In this document: piece by piece, positions 47,834 through 57,570 of the stretch | Layout of the letters: each line of letters begins with the position of its first letter | How positions within the stretch are numbered: the stretch's first letter is position 1 | From: Pseudomonas brassicacearum subsp. neoaurantiaca | GTDB lineage: Bacteria > Pseudomonadota > Gammaproteobacteria > Pseudomonadales > Pseudomonadaceae | DNA length: 64,000 bases | Assembly: GCF_013608025.1 (NCBI RefSeq) | Contig: NZ_VDLV01000011.1 | Location: forward strand, 112,679 to 176,678 | Direction of reading: 5' to 3' | Notes under the pieces: model-generated | Databases searched by the model: none | What the model was told of the DNA's origin: nothing | The model's input: only the letters and a program-made list of their open reading frames with translations | Translations under genes and position numbers: made by a program

Positions 47834-48597
47834 TACTGCTGATTTCAGATTTGCATCTGGAAGAGGAGCGCCCGGACATCACCCGGGCGTTTCTGGATTT
47901 ACTCGCCACACGCGCCCGCTCGGCGCAAGCGTTGTACATCCTGGGCGACTTTTTCGAAGCCTGGATCGGCGACGATGCCATGACGCCGTTCCAGCGTTCC
48001 ATCTGCCAGGCCCTGCGCGAATTGAGCGACAGCGGCACGGCCATTTTCCTCATGCACGGCAATCGCGACTTCATGCTCGGGCAGGCTTTCTGCAAAGCGG
48101 CTGGCTGCACCTTGCTCAAGGATCCGAGTGTCGTGCAGTTCAACGGCGAACCGGTACTGCTGATGCACGGCGACAGCCTTTGCACGCGGGATGTCGGCTA
48201 CATGAAGTTACGCCGCTGGCTGCGCAACCCGGTCACGCTGTTCATCCTGCGTCACCTGCCGCTGGGCAGTCGCCAGAAACTGGCGCGCAAGCTGCGCAGC
48301 GAAAGCCGCAGCCAGACGCGGATGAAAGCCAACGACATCGTCGATGTCACGCCCGAAGAGATCCCGCGGATCATGCAGCAATACGGTGTGAAGACCCTGG
48401 TCCACGGCCACACCCACCGTCCCGCCATCCACAAGCTGCAACTGGGCGAGCACGCAGCGAGACGTATCGTGCTGGGGGATTGGGACAAGCAAGGCTGGGC
48501 GTTGCAGGTGGATGAACAGGGGTTTGCGTTGGCGCCGTTCGGGTTTGCCCCGCCGCCACAACTGCCGGCACCCGATACACCCCCCAGTCACACATAG
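47830..48597 (+). CDS. lpxH: UDP-2,3-diacylglucosamine hydrolase
   Basis: The 255-residue metallophosphoesterase starts from GTG ([16 protein letters not shown]) and has the motifs [26 protein letters not shown] and HGHTHRP for two metal ions. It cleaves UDP-diacylglucosamine to lipid X in lipid A synthesis. The GTG start within the ppiB stop implies coupled translation. Confidence 0.98.
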   Translation: MILLISDLHLEEERPDITRAFLDLLATRARSAQALYILGDFFEAWIGDDAMTPFQRSICQALRELSDSGTAIFLMHGNRDFMLGQAFCKAAGCTLLKDPSVVQFNGEPVLLMHGDSLCTRDVGYMKLRRWLRNPVTLFILRHLPLGSRQKLARKLRSESRSQTRMKANDIVDVTPEEIPRIMQQYGVKTLVHGHTHRPAIHKLQLGEHAARRIVLGDWDKQGWALQVDEQGFALAPFGFAPPPQLPAPDTPPSHT

Positions 48598-48605
48598 CTT
48601 TCCCT

Positions 48606-48695
48606 TGTGGGAGCGAGCTTGCTCGCGATAGCGGTGGATCAGTCAACAGTGATGTTGAACGTGAATCCGCCATCGCGAGCAAGCTCGCTCCCACA
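48606..48695. repeat. REPIN, GTGGGAGCGAGC family
   Basis: Complete inverted pair in the gap between lpxH and the convergent emrB gene. Confidence 0.92.
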
Positions 48696-48711
48696 GGAGT
48701 TCATGGTTGCT

Positions 48712-50241
48712 TCAATGACCGCCGGCAGCAGGCCCCGCCTTCGCCGCGAACGGCGGTTTCGCCAGCCATACCAGCAGGATCAACCCCATGAACGCCCAGC
48801 CCAGCAACGTGAAGTAATCCACGGTGGAGAGCATGTACGCCTGGCTGGTGAGGATCTGGTCGAGCTGGGCATAGACCGGTGTGCTCGCGCCGCCGAGCTG
48901 ATTGATCGTCTCGCGGGTGGCCGGCTCGAAGGTGCTGATGCTTTCGCTCAGGTACGCATGGTGCTGGTCGGCGCGGCGGATCCAGATCCAAGTGGTCAAG
49001 GAGGCGGCGAAACTGCCGCCCAGGGTCCGCAGGAACGTCGCCAGCCCCGCGCCATCGGCGATCTGGTGCGGCGGCAAATCCGACATCAGGATGCTCAGGG
49101 TCGGCATGAAGAACAGCGCCACGCCGATCCCCATGAATAACTGCACCAGGGCGATGTGCTGGAAATCCACCTCATTGGTGAAGCCGGCGCGCATGAAACA
49201 ACTCAGGCCAATCGCCAGGAACGCCAGCCCGGCCAACAGGCGCAGGTCGAATTTGTGGGCGTATTTGCCGACGAAGGGCGACATCAACACCGGCAGGATA
49301 CCGATCGGCGCCACCGCCAGGCCGGCCCAAGTGGCCGTGTAGCCCATCTGGGTCTGCAACCATTGCGGCAGGATCAGGTTGATGCCGAAGAATCCGGCGT
49401 AACCGCCTACCAGCACGATGGTCCCGATGCGAAAGTTGCGATAGGCAAACAGCCGCAGGTTGACCACCGGATGTCCGTCGGTCAATTCCCAGATCACGAA
49501 TACCGCCAAGGCAACGACTGAAATCAGCGCGCCAATAATGATGAAGTTCGATTCGAACCAGTCCAGGTCGTTGCCCTTGTCGAGGATCACCTGCAACGCA
49601 CCGACACCGATGATCAGCGTGATCAAGCCGACATAGTCCATCGGTTGGCGACTGGTGACCACGGGCCGCGCCTTGAGCTGCTGGCGCACGACCATCACCG
49701 CAAAAATACCGATGGGCACGTTGATGAAGAAAATCCACGGCCAGCTATAGCTGTCGGTGATCCAGCCGCCGAGGATCGGCCCGGCAATCGGCGCCACCAC
49801 CGTGACCATCGCCAGCAACGCCAGGGCCATGCCGCGCCTGGCCGGGGGGTACACGGCAATCAGCAGGGTCTGGGTCATCGGGTACAACGGCCCGGCGACC
49901 AGCCCCTGGAGTACGCGGAAGCCGATCAGCTCCGGCATGGAAGTGGATATCCCGCACAGGAACGAAGCCAGGACGAACAGCATCGTCGCCCACAAAAACA
50001 GCTTCACTTCGCCAAAGCGACGACTCAGCCACCCCGTCAGCGGCAACGCAATGGCGTTGCTCACGGCAAACGAAGTAATGACCCAGGTGCCCTGCTCCGA
50101 ACTGACGCCGAGGTTGCCGGAAATGGTCGGCAAGGCAACGTTGGCGATGGTGGTGTCGAGCACCTGCATGAACGTCGCCAGCGACAAGCCAATGGTGCTG
50201 AGCAACAGGCTGGGCGGCGTGAAGGACGCGTTATTGCTCAT
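48712..50241 (-). CDS. emrB: DHA2-type multidrug efflux transporter (EmrB-like)
   Basis: The 509-residue protein has about 14 membrane segments and DHA2 motifs such as FMQVLDTTIANVALPTISGNLG (motif D1) and LTGWLSRRFGEVKLFL (motif A). It exports hydrophobic compounds by proton antiport across the inner membrane. It is the last gene of the MarR-OMF-EmrA-EmrB set, 234 bases after emrA with a REPIN in between. Confidence 0.95.
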   Translation of the reverse strand: MSNNASFTPPSLLLSTIGLSLATFMQVLDTTIANVALPTISGNLGVSSEQGTWVITSFAVSNAIALPLTGWLSRRFGEVKLFLWATMLFVLASFLCGISTSMPELIGFRVLQGLVAGPLYPMTQTLLIAVYPPARRGMALALLAMVTVVAPIAGPILGGWITDSYSWPWIFFINVPIGIFAVMVVRQQLKARPVVTSRQPMDYVGLITLIIGVGALQVILDKGNDLDWFESNFIIIGALISVVALAVFVIWELTDGHPVVNLRLFAYRNFRIGTIVLVGGYAGFFGINLILPQWLQTQMGYTATWAGLAVAPIGILPVLMSPFVGKYAHKFDLRLLAGLAFLAIGLSCFMRAGFTNEVDFQHIALVQLFMGIGVALFFMPTLSILMSDLPPHQIADGAGLATFLRTLGGSFAASLTTWIWIRRADQHHAYLSESISTFEPATRETINQLGGASTPVYAQLDQILTSQAYMLSTVDYFTLLGWAFMGLILLVWLAKPPFAAKAGPAAGGH

Positions 50242-50327
50242 TGCGAGAATCCTATGAAGCGGAGTTGGTGAAGTCGAAGCAAGCCCGCCAGGACCGTGAT
50301 GGCGTTCTTAAGGTCTCCGACAAACAC

Positions 50328-50458
50328 GTGGCGAGGGAGCTTGCTCCCGCTGGGCCGCGAAGCGGCCCCAAAACCTGTCGAACGCGCAGCATCAGACACA
50401 CCGCACCCGCCGGTTCACGACTGCTTCGCAGCCGAGCGGGAGCAAGCTCCCTCGCCAC
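50328..50458. repeat. REPIN, GTGGCGAGGGAGC family, inside the efflux operon
   Basis: Inverted arms GTGGCGAGGGAGCTTGCTCC and GGGAGCAAGCTCCCTCGCCAC lie about 90 bases apart in the gap between emrA and emrB. It could reduce expression of emrB relative to emrA or stabilise the upstream message. Confidence 0.9.
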
Positions 50459-50475
50459 AGGTTCGGCACCGCTGC

Positions 50476-51672
50476 TTAGCGCTGCGCGGTATTGCTCGTC
50501 GCCGCGCTGTTCTCATGGATCAAACGGCTGATCATCGCGTCGGCATCGGCCAGTTGGCGGTCATAGACCTGGGTGCTGAACGAGGCTTTTTGCGGTGGCT
50601 GCTGGGCCAGTACTGGGCCGCTCTGGTCGTGCAGGTTGACGTTGACCTGAGTCGACAGGCCGACCCGCAGCGGATGTTTGTTCAACTCCTCGGCATTGAT
50701 ATGGATGCGCACTGGCACCCGCTGGACGATCTTGATCCAGTTGCCGGTGGCGTTCTGCGCGGGCAGCAAGGCAAATGCGCTGCCGGTCCCGGCGCCCAGG
50801 CTGTCGACCGTACCGCTGTATTTCACGTCGCTGCCATACAGGTCAGTCTCGATGTCCACCGGCTGGCCGATGCGCATGTCGCGCAGCTGGGTTTCCTTGA
50901 AATTGGCGTCGATCCACAACTGATCCAGCGGAATGACCGCCATCAGCGCAGTGCCCGGCTGCACTCGCTGCCCCAGTTGTACGGTGCGCTTGGCGACATA
51001 ACCGGTCACCGGCGCGATCAAGGTGCTGCGGGCGTTGGTCAGATAGGCCTGGCGCAGTTGCGCGGCCGCCGCTTGCACGTCGGGATGGGACGACACCACC
51101 GTGTCATCCACCAACGCGCTGGTGGTCTTGAGCTGTTGGCGGGCATTGGCCAAGGCGTTCTGCGCCGAGGTCAGGTCGTCCCGGGCGTGGGACAGTTCCT
51201 CTTGGGAGATCGCCCCGCCGGCGGCCAGGTTCTTGCGTCGGGTGTAGTTTTCCTGGGCCTTCTGCACTTCGGCTTCTTGCGCATGCACCTGCGCCTTCAT
51301 GCCATCGACATTGCTGTACAAGCCGCGCACCTGGCGCACCGTGCGGGCCAGGTTGGCCTGGGCACTTTGCAGCCCGACTTCGGCATCGTTCGGGTCGAAT
51401 TGCACCAGCACCTGGCCTTCGCGCACCAGGTCACCGTCATCGGCACCAATGCTCACCACCGTGCCGGTGACTTGCGGGGTGATTTCCACCACGTTGCCGT
51501 TGACGTAGGCGTCGTCGGTGCTTTCGTTCCAGCGACCATACAGTTCGTGCCAGGCCCAGACACCCACGCCGGCGAGAATGACGATCAGTGCCAGGGCCAG
51601 CAGCATCACCTTGCGCTTGCGCGGATTGCTGCCGTCCTGTGGAGCTTGTTGAGTTGTTTCGGCAGTTGCCAT
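50476..51672 (-). CDS. emrA: Membrane fusion protein of an EmrAB-type efflux pump
   Basis: The 398-residue protein has one N-terminal membrane segment (VMLLALALIVILAGVGVWAW), the biotinyl-lipoyl halves (YVNGNVVEITPQVTGTVVSIGADDGDLVREGQVLVQFD and LIAPVTGYVAKRTVQLGQRVQPG) and a long coiled-coil hairpin. It links the EmrB-like pump to the outer membrane factor. It follows the outer membrane gene by 15 bases. Confidence 0.95.
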   Translation of the reverse strand: MATAETTQQAPQDGSNPRKRKVMLLALALIVILAGVGVWAWHELYGRWNESTDDAYVNGNVVEITPQVTGTVVSIGADDGDLVREGQVLVQFDPNDAEVGLQSAQANLARTVRQVRGLYSNVDGMKAQVHAQEAEVQKAQENYTRRKNLAAGGAISQEELSHARDDLTSAQNALANARQQLKTTSALVDDTVVSSHPDVQAAAAQLRQAYLTNARSTLIAPVTGYVAKRTVQLGQRVQPGTALMAVIPLDQLWIDANFKETQLRDMRIGQPVDIETDLYGSDVKYSGTVDSLGAGTGSAFALLPAQNATGNWIKIVQRVPVRIHINAEELNKHPLRVGLSTQVNVNLHDQSGPVLAQQPPQKASFSTQVYDRQLADADAMISRLIHENSAATSNTAQR

Positions 51673-51687
51673 GACAAATACCTCGAA

Positions 51688-53157
51688 TCAGTGAGTCGGC
51701 GCGGTGGCGGCCGGTGTGGCCGAAGCCACGGTTTGAGTCTCGAAACCACCGCCCAGGGCCTGCATCAGTTGGATCGAAAGGTCGATCTGCTCGGCATTGA
51801 GGGTCGCCAGTTGGCGTTGGGCCTGGAGCAATTGCTGCTCGATGCTCAGCACGTCCAGGTAGTTGCCGATGCCGGAGCCATAGCGCTGGACCACGGTGTC
51901 ATAAGAGCTTTGTGCAATATCCACGGCATGTTGCTGGGCGCCGATCTGCCGACCGATGTCGCGCAACTGGTTAATGGTGTCGCTGACATCGCCAAGGGCC
52001 GCAACCAGGCTCTTGTTGTATTGCGCCACCGCCAGGTCGTAGTCGGCGTCCCGGGCATCGAGGTCCGCCCGCAGGCGTCCGCCGTCGAAAATCGGCAGCG
52101 ACACCGTCGGCGCCACGTTGAAGAAACGGCTGGCCGAGCCGAACATCGCGTCGCCCAACAGCGATTGGACTCCCGCCGCCGCGCTCAAGTTGAGGTTGGG
52201 GTAGAAATTGGTCTTGCCGGCTTCGATGTTCTTGCTTGCCGCCTCGACCCGCCACCGCGCCGCGACCAGGTCCGGACGGCGGCCCAGCAATTCGGCCGGC
52301 AGGTTCGACGGCAAGGCGACGGCGCTGGCCTGCAGCACGTTGGGCCGGGCGATTTCGTTGCCACGATCCGGCCCTTTGCCCAGCAGCACCGCCAAGGCGA
52401 TCTTGGCGCTTTGCAAACGTTTTTCCGCATCGATCAGCGTTGCATCGGCGCTCGCTTCCAGGCTTTCGGTCTGCTGGAACTGATATTGGCTGTCGATCCC
52501 GGCACTGAGGCGACGCTTGCCCAGGTCGAGCATTTGCCGCGTGCGCTTGAGGTCTTCGTTGGCCAAGTCATAAATGATGTGGGCCTGGCCCAGGTCGCTG
52601 TAGGCCCGGGCCACGTCGGCAGCCAAGGTCAGTTGCGCGGCCTGGCGGTCGATCTCGGCGGCGCGGGCCTGGCCGAGGGCGGCTTCCCAGGCGGCGCGCT
52701 GGCCACCCCAGAGGTCGAAGTTGTAATTGAAATCCACGCTCAGCGACCGCAACGTGCTGTAGGCACCGCCCTGCCCTTGCGGGTCCTGGTCACGGGCCAG
52801 GCGCGAACGGCTGACGCTGCCGCTGGCATCCAGGGTCGGCAGGCGTGCGGCGTTGGCGGCATAGGCGGCGGCACTGGCCTGGTGAACCCGGGCGCTGGCG
52901 ATCTGCATGTCCGGGCTGTCGCGCAGCGCTTCGCGGATCAGGCTATCGAGTTGTGGGTCGCCGAGGCTTTTCCACCAGTCGCTTTTCGGCCACGAGGCCG
53001 GTGACAGCTTGACGCCGGTCAGGGACTGTCCCGCCTGGAGGCTCTTGGCTTCGAGGCTGACCCCTTCGGTCTTCAGGCCGCTGTAGCTGGCACAACCGGC
53101 GAGGCTCATGGCCAGCAGCACCAGGCTCAAGCGGGTACGCAAGGTTTGACGCTTCAT
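51688..53157 (-). CDS. NodT-family outer membrane efflux lipoprotein
   Basis: The 489-residue protein begins MKRQTLRTRLSLVLLAMSLAGCASYSG, with a lipobox, and has two repeats of the TolC fold with coiled coils. LAGRR-like segments such as LPAELLGRRPDLVAARWRVEAA are typical of NodT/OprM-type factors. It provides the exit duct for the EmrAB pump. Its start overlaps the MarR stop by four bases. Confidence 0.95.
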   Translation of the reverse strand: MKRQTLRTRLSLVLLAMSLAGCASYSGLKTEGVSLEAKSLQAGQSLTGVKLSPASWPKSDWWKSLGDPQLDSLIREALRDSPDMQIASARVHQASAAAYAANAARLPTLDASGSVSRSRLARDQDPQGQGGAYSTLRSLSVDFNYNFDLWGGQRAAWEAALGQARAAEIDRQAAQLTLAADVARAYSDLGQAHIIYDLANEDLKRTRQMLDLGKRRLSAGIDSQYQFQQTESLEASADATLIDAEKRLQSAKIALAVLLGKGPDRGNEIARPNVLQASAVALPSNLPAELLGRRPDLVAARWRVEAASKNIEAGKTNFYPNLNLSAAAGVQSLLGDAMFGSASRFFNVAPTVSLPIFDGGRLRADLDARDADYDLAVAQYNKSLVAALGDVSDTINQLRDIGRQIGAQQHAVDIAQSSYDTVVQRYGSGIGNYLDVLSIEQQLLQAQRQLATLNAEQIDLSIQLMQALGGGFETQTVASATPAATAPTH

Positions 53158-53627
53158 TTGTCCCCCAATCGCAAGACGGTGATGGGGTCACCGGCGGCGA
53201 GCAGTATTTTCTTGAGGATGTCTTCGAGGGTTTGCAGCTCCTCGCGGCTGATGGCATTGGCCAGTTGATTCATCGCGTCGGCACCGATGAACGGCAGGCG
53301 ATCGGCGAGGGCCTGGCCGGCTTCGGTCAGCACCAATTGCACCTGGCGCCGGTCCTCCGCCGAGCGTTGGCGAGCGAGGAAGCCTTTCTGCTCCAGGCGA
53401 TCGAGCATTCGTGTCATCGAGCCGCTGTCCAGGGACAGGTACCGGCACAGCTCGACCGGGGTGTCGATACCGTGCTGGGCCATGATAATCAACACCTTGA
53501 ACTGCGCCGCGGTGATGCCGACGGGCTCCATGTGGGTGTCGATGATCCGATCCTTGAGCAGCGCGGCACGGCCGAGCAGCATGCCGAGATGGCAATTGTG
53601 AAAGTCGCCTGGAGTGAAATGCTTCAT
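53154..53627 (-). CDS. MarR-family repressor of the efflux operon (EmrR-like)
   Basis: The protein of 157 residues starts MKHFTPGDFHNCHLGMLLGRAALLKDRIIDTHMEPVGITAAQFKVL and has the winged helix with TPVELCRYLSLDSGSMTRMLDRLEQKGFLARQRSAEDRRQVQLVLTEAG. The longer in-frame start at 53714 lies inside the predicted promoter, so 53627 is preferred. It is the first gene of the operon it probably represses. Two similar palindromes lie upstream. Confidence 0.93.
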   Translation of the reverse strand: MKHFTPGDFHNCHLGMLLGRAALLKDRIIDTHMEPVGITAAQFKVLIIMAQHGIDTPVELCRYLSLDSGSMTRMLDRLEQKGFLARQRSAEDRRQVQLVLTEAGQALADRLPFIGADAMNQLANAISREELQTLEDILKKILLAAGDPITVLRLGDK

Positions 53628-53655
53628 CTGAATACCGTTGTCGGAAGACGGTTTG

Positions 53656-53710
53656 CTGCCTAGGCAGTGAATGTATGTCGAGATATTACTGCTTAGGCAG
53701 CAAATGTCAA
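53656..53710 (-). promoter_or_regulatory. Promoter with two MarR-type operators
   Basis: On the minus strand TTGACA (53710-53705) is a perfect -35 and TAATAT (53688-53683) a -10 after 16 bases. CTGCCTAAGCAG (53689-53700) fills the spacer and the perfect palindrome CTGCCTAGGCAG (53656-53667) lies 33 bases downstream, past the start point. A MarR dimer on either would block transcription. Confidence 0.82.
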
Positions 53711-53767
53711 ACAAATAGATAGTTAGCTACGTATGAACACACAAGCTGGAAGAAGTCGGCGACCCCA

Positions 53768-53857
53768 TGTGGGAGCGAGCTTGCTCGCGATAGCGGTGTA
53801 TCAGTCAACGAAGATGCTGAATCTGACGGCGCTATCGCGAGCAAGCTCGCTCCCACA
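53768..53857. repeat. REPIN, GTGGGAGCGAGC family
   Basis: Complete inverted pair between the marR promoter region and the 3' end of tamB. Confidence 0.92.
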
Positions 53858-53883
53858 AGGGGATTTTGTTTTTTGGGAAGGGA

Positions 53884-56800
53884 TCAGAAATCGCGCTTGT
53901 AGAAGATATCCAGCGAGCTGGCGACGCCGCTGGCGGCTTCGAGGTAGACCTTCTTGCTGAGCTTGTAGCGCAACGCGATGGTATTGGCCGGCTCGAACAC
54001 GCCCACGCCATAGCGCAGGCTGAGTTTTTCCGACAGGTTGCCACTGGCGACCACGCTGGTGTCGTTGCCACTGCCTTGGGTGTCGAGCTGGAAATCTTTG
54101 ATCCCCAGGTTATTGGCGAGGCTGGTGGTCACGCCGGCGCTGCCCATCAAGCCCAGGCCAAGCGCGGCCTGGGCGAGCATGTTGTTGTCCTCGCCGGTGG
54201 TGCTCAACGGGCGCCCCAGCACCAAGTAGGACAACGCCTGCTCCTGGCTCATCGCCGGCTCCGAGAAGATCTGCGTGGTCGGTTGCTCGGCGCTGCCGCT
54301 CAAACGAATACCGGCAATCACATCGTCGGTCTGGCGGATCGCCTCGATGTCCAGGTACGGCTGGTCGATCGGCCCAGCGAACAACAATCGCGCCCGGCGT
54401 ACCGTCAGCCGTTGTCCGTAGGCCCGGTATTTTCCGTCGTTGAGCCAGAGCTCGCCGCGCGTGTCCATGTTGTCGCCGATGTGTACCTGGCCTTGCACGT
54501 TGGCGGTCAGGCCGAAACCCGAGAAGGCGAGTTTTTCCTGGCCGACGATGACATCGATGTCCATCGCCATCGCAATCGGTGCCTTGCCCTCTTCGGTCTG
54601 GTGGCCGACGATCACGGTGTCATCCGACACCTTGACCGTGGACGGCGGCAGCTCGCGGATGGTGATCTCGCCCTTGGGCACGAGGACCTTGCCGGCAATC
54701 GAAAGCCGCTCGCCCTGCATCGTGATGTTCAGGTCCGGCGCCACGTCCAGCACTGCGTAAGGTTCGACAGTGACCGGCAGTTGCGAGCCCTTGAGCGCCA
54801 GGTCCATCGTCAGGGCCTCGCCCCAGCCGATGCTTCCGGTCAGGCTACCCTGCCCGCTCTTGCCACTTTTCCACGCGCCATCGAGCTTGACCGTATCACC
54901 GGCGATCATGGCCCGCAGTTGCAGGGCTTCGAGGCTGATCGGCAGCTCCGGACCGGAAACCTCGCCGTCGCTGAGCATCAGGTTGCCGTTGACCTGGGGC
55001 GCAAGCAAGCCACCGGACAGCGTGCCGCTGCCATTCAAATGACCGGTCAGGGTTTCCACCATCGGCACGAACGGCCGGGCCACCGACAGGTCCAGACCAT
55101 TCAGTCGGAAGGATCCGCTCAAAGGCTTGCTGGCCGGCAGCGGGTTGATCCGCGCCTGGAGCGTCAGCTCACCCAGCCTCGCGCCGACGAAGTTGACGTC
55201 CGTATCGATGCGCGTGGGCGTCAGGCGGCTGCTGAGCGTCAGGGTCTGGTAAGGGAAATCCAGCCATTGCCCCTTGCCCTGCTCTTTATCGCGAATCCGT
55301 AGCGTACCGCCGCTGGCATCCACCGACACCCGACCGTTCGGGCCGCTGGCCGGCAGGTCCAGTTGCAGGTCGGCATTGAGCTCGCCTCGCCAGCCAAAAT
55401 CCTTGGGCATCCACTGGGCCAGGCTTTCGATGGGAAACTGCTTGAGGTGATAGCGCAGCTTCGGCTCCGGCATCAGGCGCTGATCTTCCCCGCAGAGGCT
55501 GGCCTGGCCGGATCGCCAACAGTGCGCGCCAAAGTTCAGCGTCCCGTTGGCCAAGCGTTCCAGCTTCGCCGGCGCCTGCAAGCGCCAGGTCTGCCCGCCG
55601 ACCTGCACATCGCCGCTGGCGAGGCGTCCGCGCCAGTTGCCTTGATCGAGCGAACCGTCGAAGGCCAAGGTGGTTTCCAACTGGGGCCCTTGCAGGCCGA
55701 GATTGAGTTTCTGTTGCTTGATGTCGCCCTGACCGCTGACCGTCAACACGCCCAGCGATGTTTCGCCGGCCCGGATGCTGCTCGCCTTCAGGTCGACCTT
55801 GCCGCGCTGCGCACTGTCGAGCGTCGCGTCCAGGTTCAGGCTTTGCAGGCGGTTGTCCTGGAAGGCCAGTTGCGTGCCTTGCAAAGCGAGCTTGCCTTGG
55901 GGCGCCTTGAGCGTGCCCGCCAGGTCGACGCGACCGGTGACTTGGCCGCGCAATTGCGGCCAGAGTTGGGCCAGCCGTGACAGCTTGATGTCGATCTGGC
56001 CGCCCAGTTTCTGCTGCAGGCTGCCCGTGCCGTTGATGCGATTGTCGCCCAGACGAATATCCAGCGCGCCGAGGTTCCATTGTTCGCCGGCGCCGCTGGC
56101 CTTGGCCTGGAACAGCGCCGGTTGGCCGCGCAGCTTGCCCTTGAGATCCAAGTCCGCGTCGAGCTCCATGCGTTCGTTTTTCATCGACCCCTTGCTGCGC
56201 AACGGCCCGGCCAGGGTGCCGGGCAGCTCGCCGAGCCAATACGCCGGGTTGATGGCTGACAATTGCAGCGCCGTATCCCAGGCAATGCCGTCGGCAAATT
56301 GCAGGCTCAAGTGCCCTTCGGCCTTGCCCTGCCCCGCGGCGAGCTTGAGCTGTGGCAAATGGATCTGCGTCAGGTCGCCGCTGAACGGGCTGTCCAGGCT
56401 GAACGCCCCGGCCGGACCGTCCAACGCCGCCTGGAAGTTGCCGAGGTATTTGCCATCGGTATAGGAGACTTCGCCATTGAAGCTGCGCAGCGTGACTTGC
56501 GGTTCGTCGATCAGCGGGTAGAGGCGATGCCAGGGGAAATCCAGCCAGGCGATTTTCGCTTCGGCGCTCAGGCCCTCGCGCCAATCCAGCTGCCCGGTGA
56601 GCTTGAGGCTTTGCTGGTTACCCGCATCCAGATCGAGGCCAGCGATCTGCGCACCGTTGGCGTCCACCTTGCCTTGCAGCAGCAACGCCACCGGCCCTTT
56701 TTCGGCGGGAAGGGTCGCCTTGCCGAGCAGTTGATAGCCGTTTTTCAGGTCACCTTCGCCGGTCAGCTCCAACTGATTAAGCTGCAGTGTGTCTGGCAAA

Positions 56801-57570
56801 TCGGCGCTGGCCTTGAAGCCGTCGGCAGTGATGCGCACCTTGGCCGGCAGGTTGTCCGCCAGGGGTTGCAGCTCGCCGGTCAGGCGGCCTGGCAGATACC
56901 CGCTGCTGTCGGCGGTCAGGTTGAGAGTCTTGAGCAACTCGCCGTCGACTTTCAGATCCAGCGCCCATGGCGTCGCACCCGGTGCCGGCAGCGTCAGCTG
57001 GCCCGCAGCACTCAGCGGCCAGTCGCCGCGTGGCTGTAATAGGCCGGACAGCTTCAGGCTCAGTTCGTCGCGCTGCAGCTGCACCGAGTCGATCTGCAAC
57101 CCCTCGGCGGTCCAGTGCGCCGCCAATTGCAAACCCTTGAGCTGTTCCGTGCCGTTGAACGACAGACTGCCGACCTGGACGTCGCCCAGCTCGATCGCCA
57201 ATGGCAAGTCCAGGTCCGGCAGGCTGATCGGACCGCTGCTCGGCTCATCGGAAGAGGCCGGCAGTTGCAAGGCGATGTTGTCGGCCTTGAGCTGATCGAT
57301 GCACAGGGTCATTCGCAACAGGCACGACGGCGACCAGGCGAAGATTGGCTGATCGAGTTCTACCCGGCTAGCGTCCTGCTGCCACAGCACCCGGTCGGCG
57401 CTCCATTGGCCACCCAACCGACCCTGGAAATTCTCCACGGTCAGTCCCGGCACCAACCCGAGGGTCCAGCGGCTGCCAAACGCCGTGCCCAACACGATGC
57501 TCAAGACCAACGCGACGGTCACCAGCAGTCCGCCGAGCGCCAGCAAAATTACTTTCAAACCGCGATTCAC
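53884..57570 (-). CDS. tamB: Translocation and assembly module TamB
   Basis: The 1228-residue protein has an N-terminal membrane anchor (VILLALGGLLVTVALVLSIVLG), a very long beta-rich AsmA-like groove, and the DUF490 C-terminal domain (ILDVAPDLNITMQGERLSIAGKVLVPKGEITI... to LEAASGVASSLDIFYKRDF). It bridges the inner membrane to TamA and is thought to carry phospholipids or assist outer membrane protein insertion. It overlaps tamA by four bases. Confidence 0.96.
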   Translation of the reverse strand: MNRGLKVILLALGGLLVTVALVLSIVLGTAFGSRWTLGLVPGLTVENFQGRLGGQWSADRVLWQQDASRVELDQPIFAWSPSCLLRMTLCIDQLKADNIALQLPASSDEPSSGPISLPDLDLPLAIELGDVQVGSLSFNGTEQLKGLQLAAHWTAEGLQIDSVQLQRDELSLKLSGLLQPRGDWPLSAAGQLTLPAPGATPWALDLKVDGELLKTLNLTADSSGYLPGRLTGELQPLADNLPAKVRITADGFKASADLPDTLQLNQLELTGEGDLKNGYQLLGKATLPAEKGPVALLLQGKVDANGAQIAGLDLDAGNQQSLKLTGQLDWREGLSAEAKIAWLDFPWHRLYPLIDEPQVTLRSFNGEVSYTDGKYLGNFQAALDGPAGAFSLDSPFSGDLTQIHLPQLKLAAGQGKAEGHLSLQFADGIAWDTALQLSAINPAYWLGELPGTLAGPLRSKGSMKNERMELDADLDLKGKLRGQPALFQAKASGAGEQWNLGALDIRLGDNRINGTGSLQQKLGGQIDIKLSRLAQLWPQLRGQVTGRVDLAGTLKAPQGKLALQGTQLAFQDNRLQSLNLDATLDSAQRGKVDLKASSIRAGETSLGVLTVSGQGDIKQQKLNLGLQGPQLETTLAFDGSLDQGNWRGRLASGDVQVGGQTWRLQAPAKLERLANGTLNFGAHCWRSGQASLCGEDQRLMPEPKLRYHLKQFPIESLAQWMPKDFGWRGELNADLQLDLPASGPNGRVSVDASGGTLRIRDKEQGKGQWLDFPYQTLTLSSRLTPTRIDTDVNFVGARLGELTLQARINPLPASKPLSGSFRLNGLDLSVARPFVPMVETLTGHLNGSGTLSGGLLAPQVNGNLMLSDGEVSGPELPISLEALQLRAMIAGDTVKLDGAWKSGKSGQGSLTGSIGWGEALTMDLALKGSQLPVTVEPYAVLDVAPDLNITMQGERLSIAGKVLVPKGEITIRELPPSTVKVSDDTVIVGHQTEEGKAPIAMAMDIDVIVGQEKLAFSGFGLTANVQGQVHIGDNMDTRGELWLNDGKYRAYGQRLTVRRARLLFAGPIDQPYLDIEAIRQTDDVIAGIRLSGSAEQPTTQIFSEPAMSQEQALSYLVLGRPLSTTGEDNNMLAQAALGLGLMGSAGVTTSLANNLGIKDFQLDTQGSGNDTSVVASGNLSEKLSLRYGVGVFEPANTIALRYKLSKKVYLEAASGVASSLDIFYKRDF

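Noticed and set aside
50296..53004. A 902-residue open frame on the plus strand
   Set aside because: It is the antisense of emrA and the outer membrane factor gene. GC-rich codon use removes stops on the opposite strand; the composition (rich in His, Arg, Gln, Val) is typical of such shadows.
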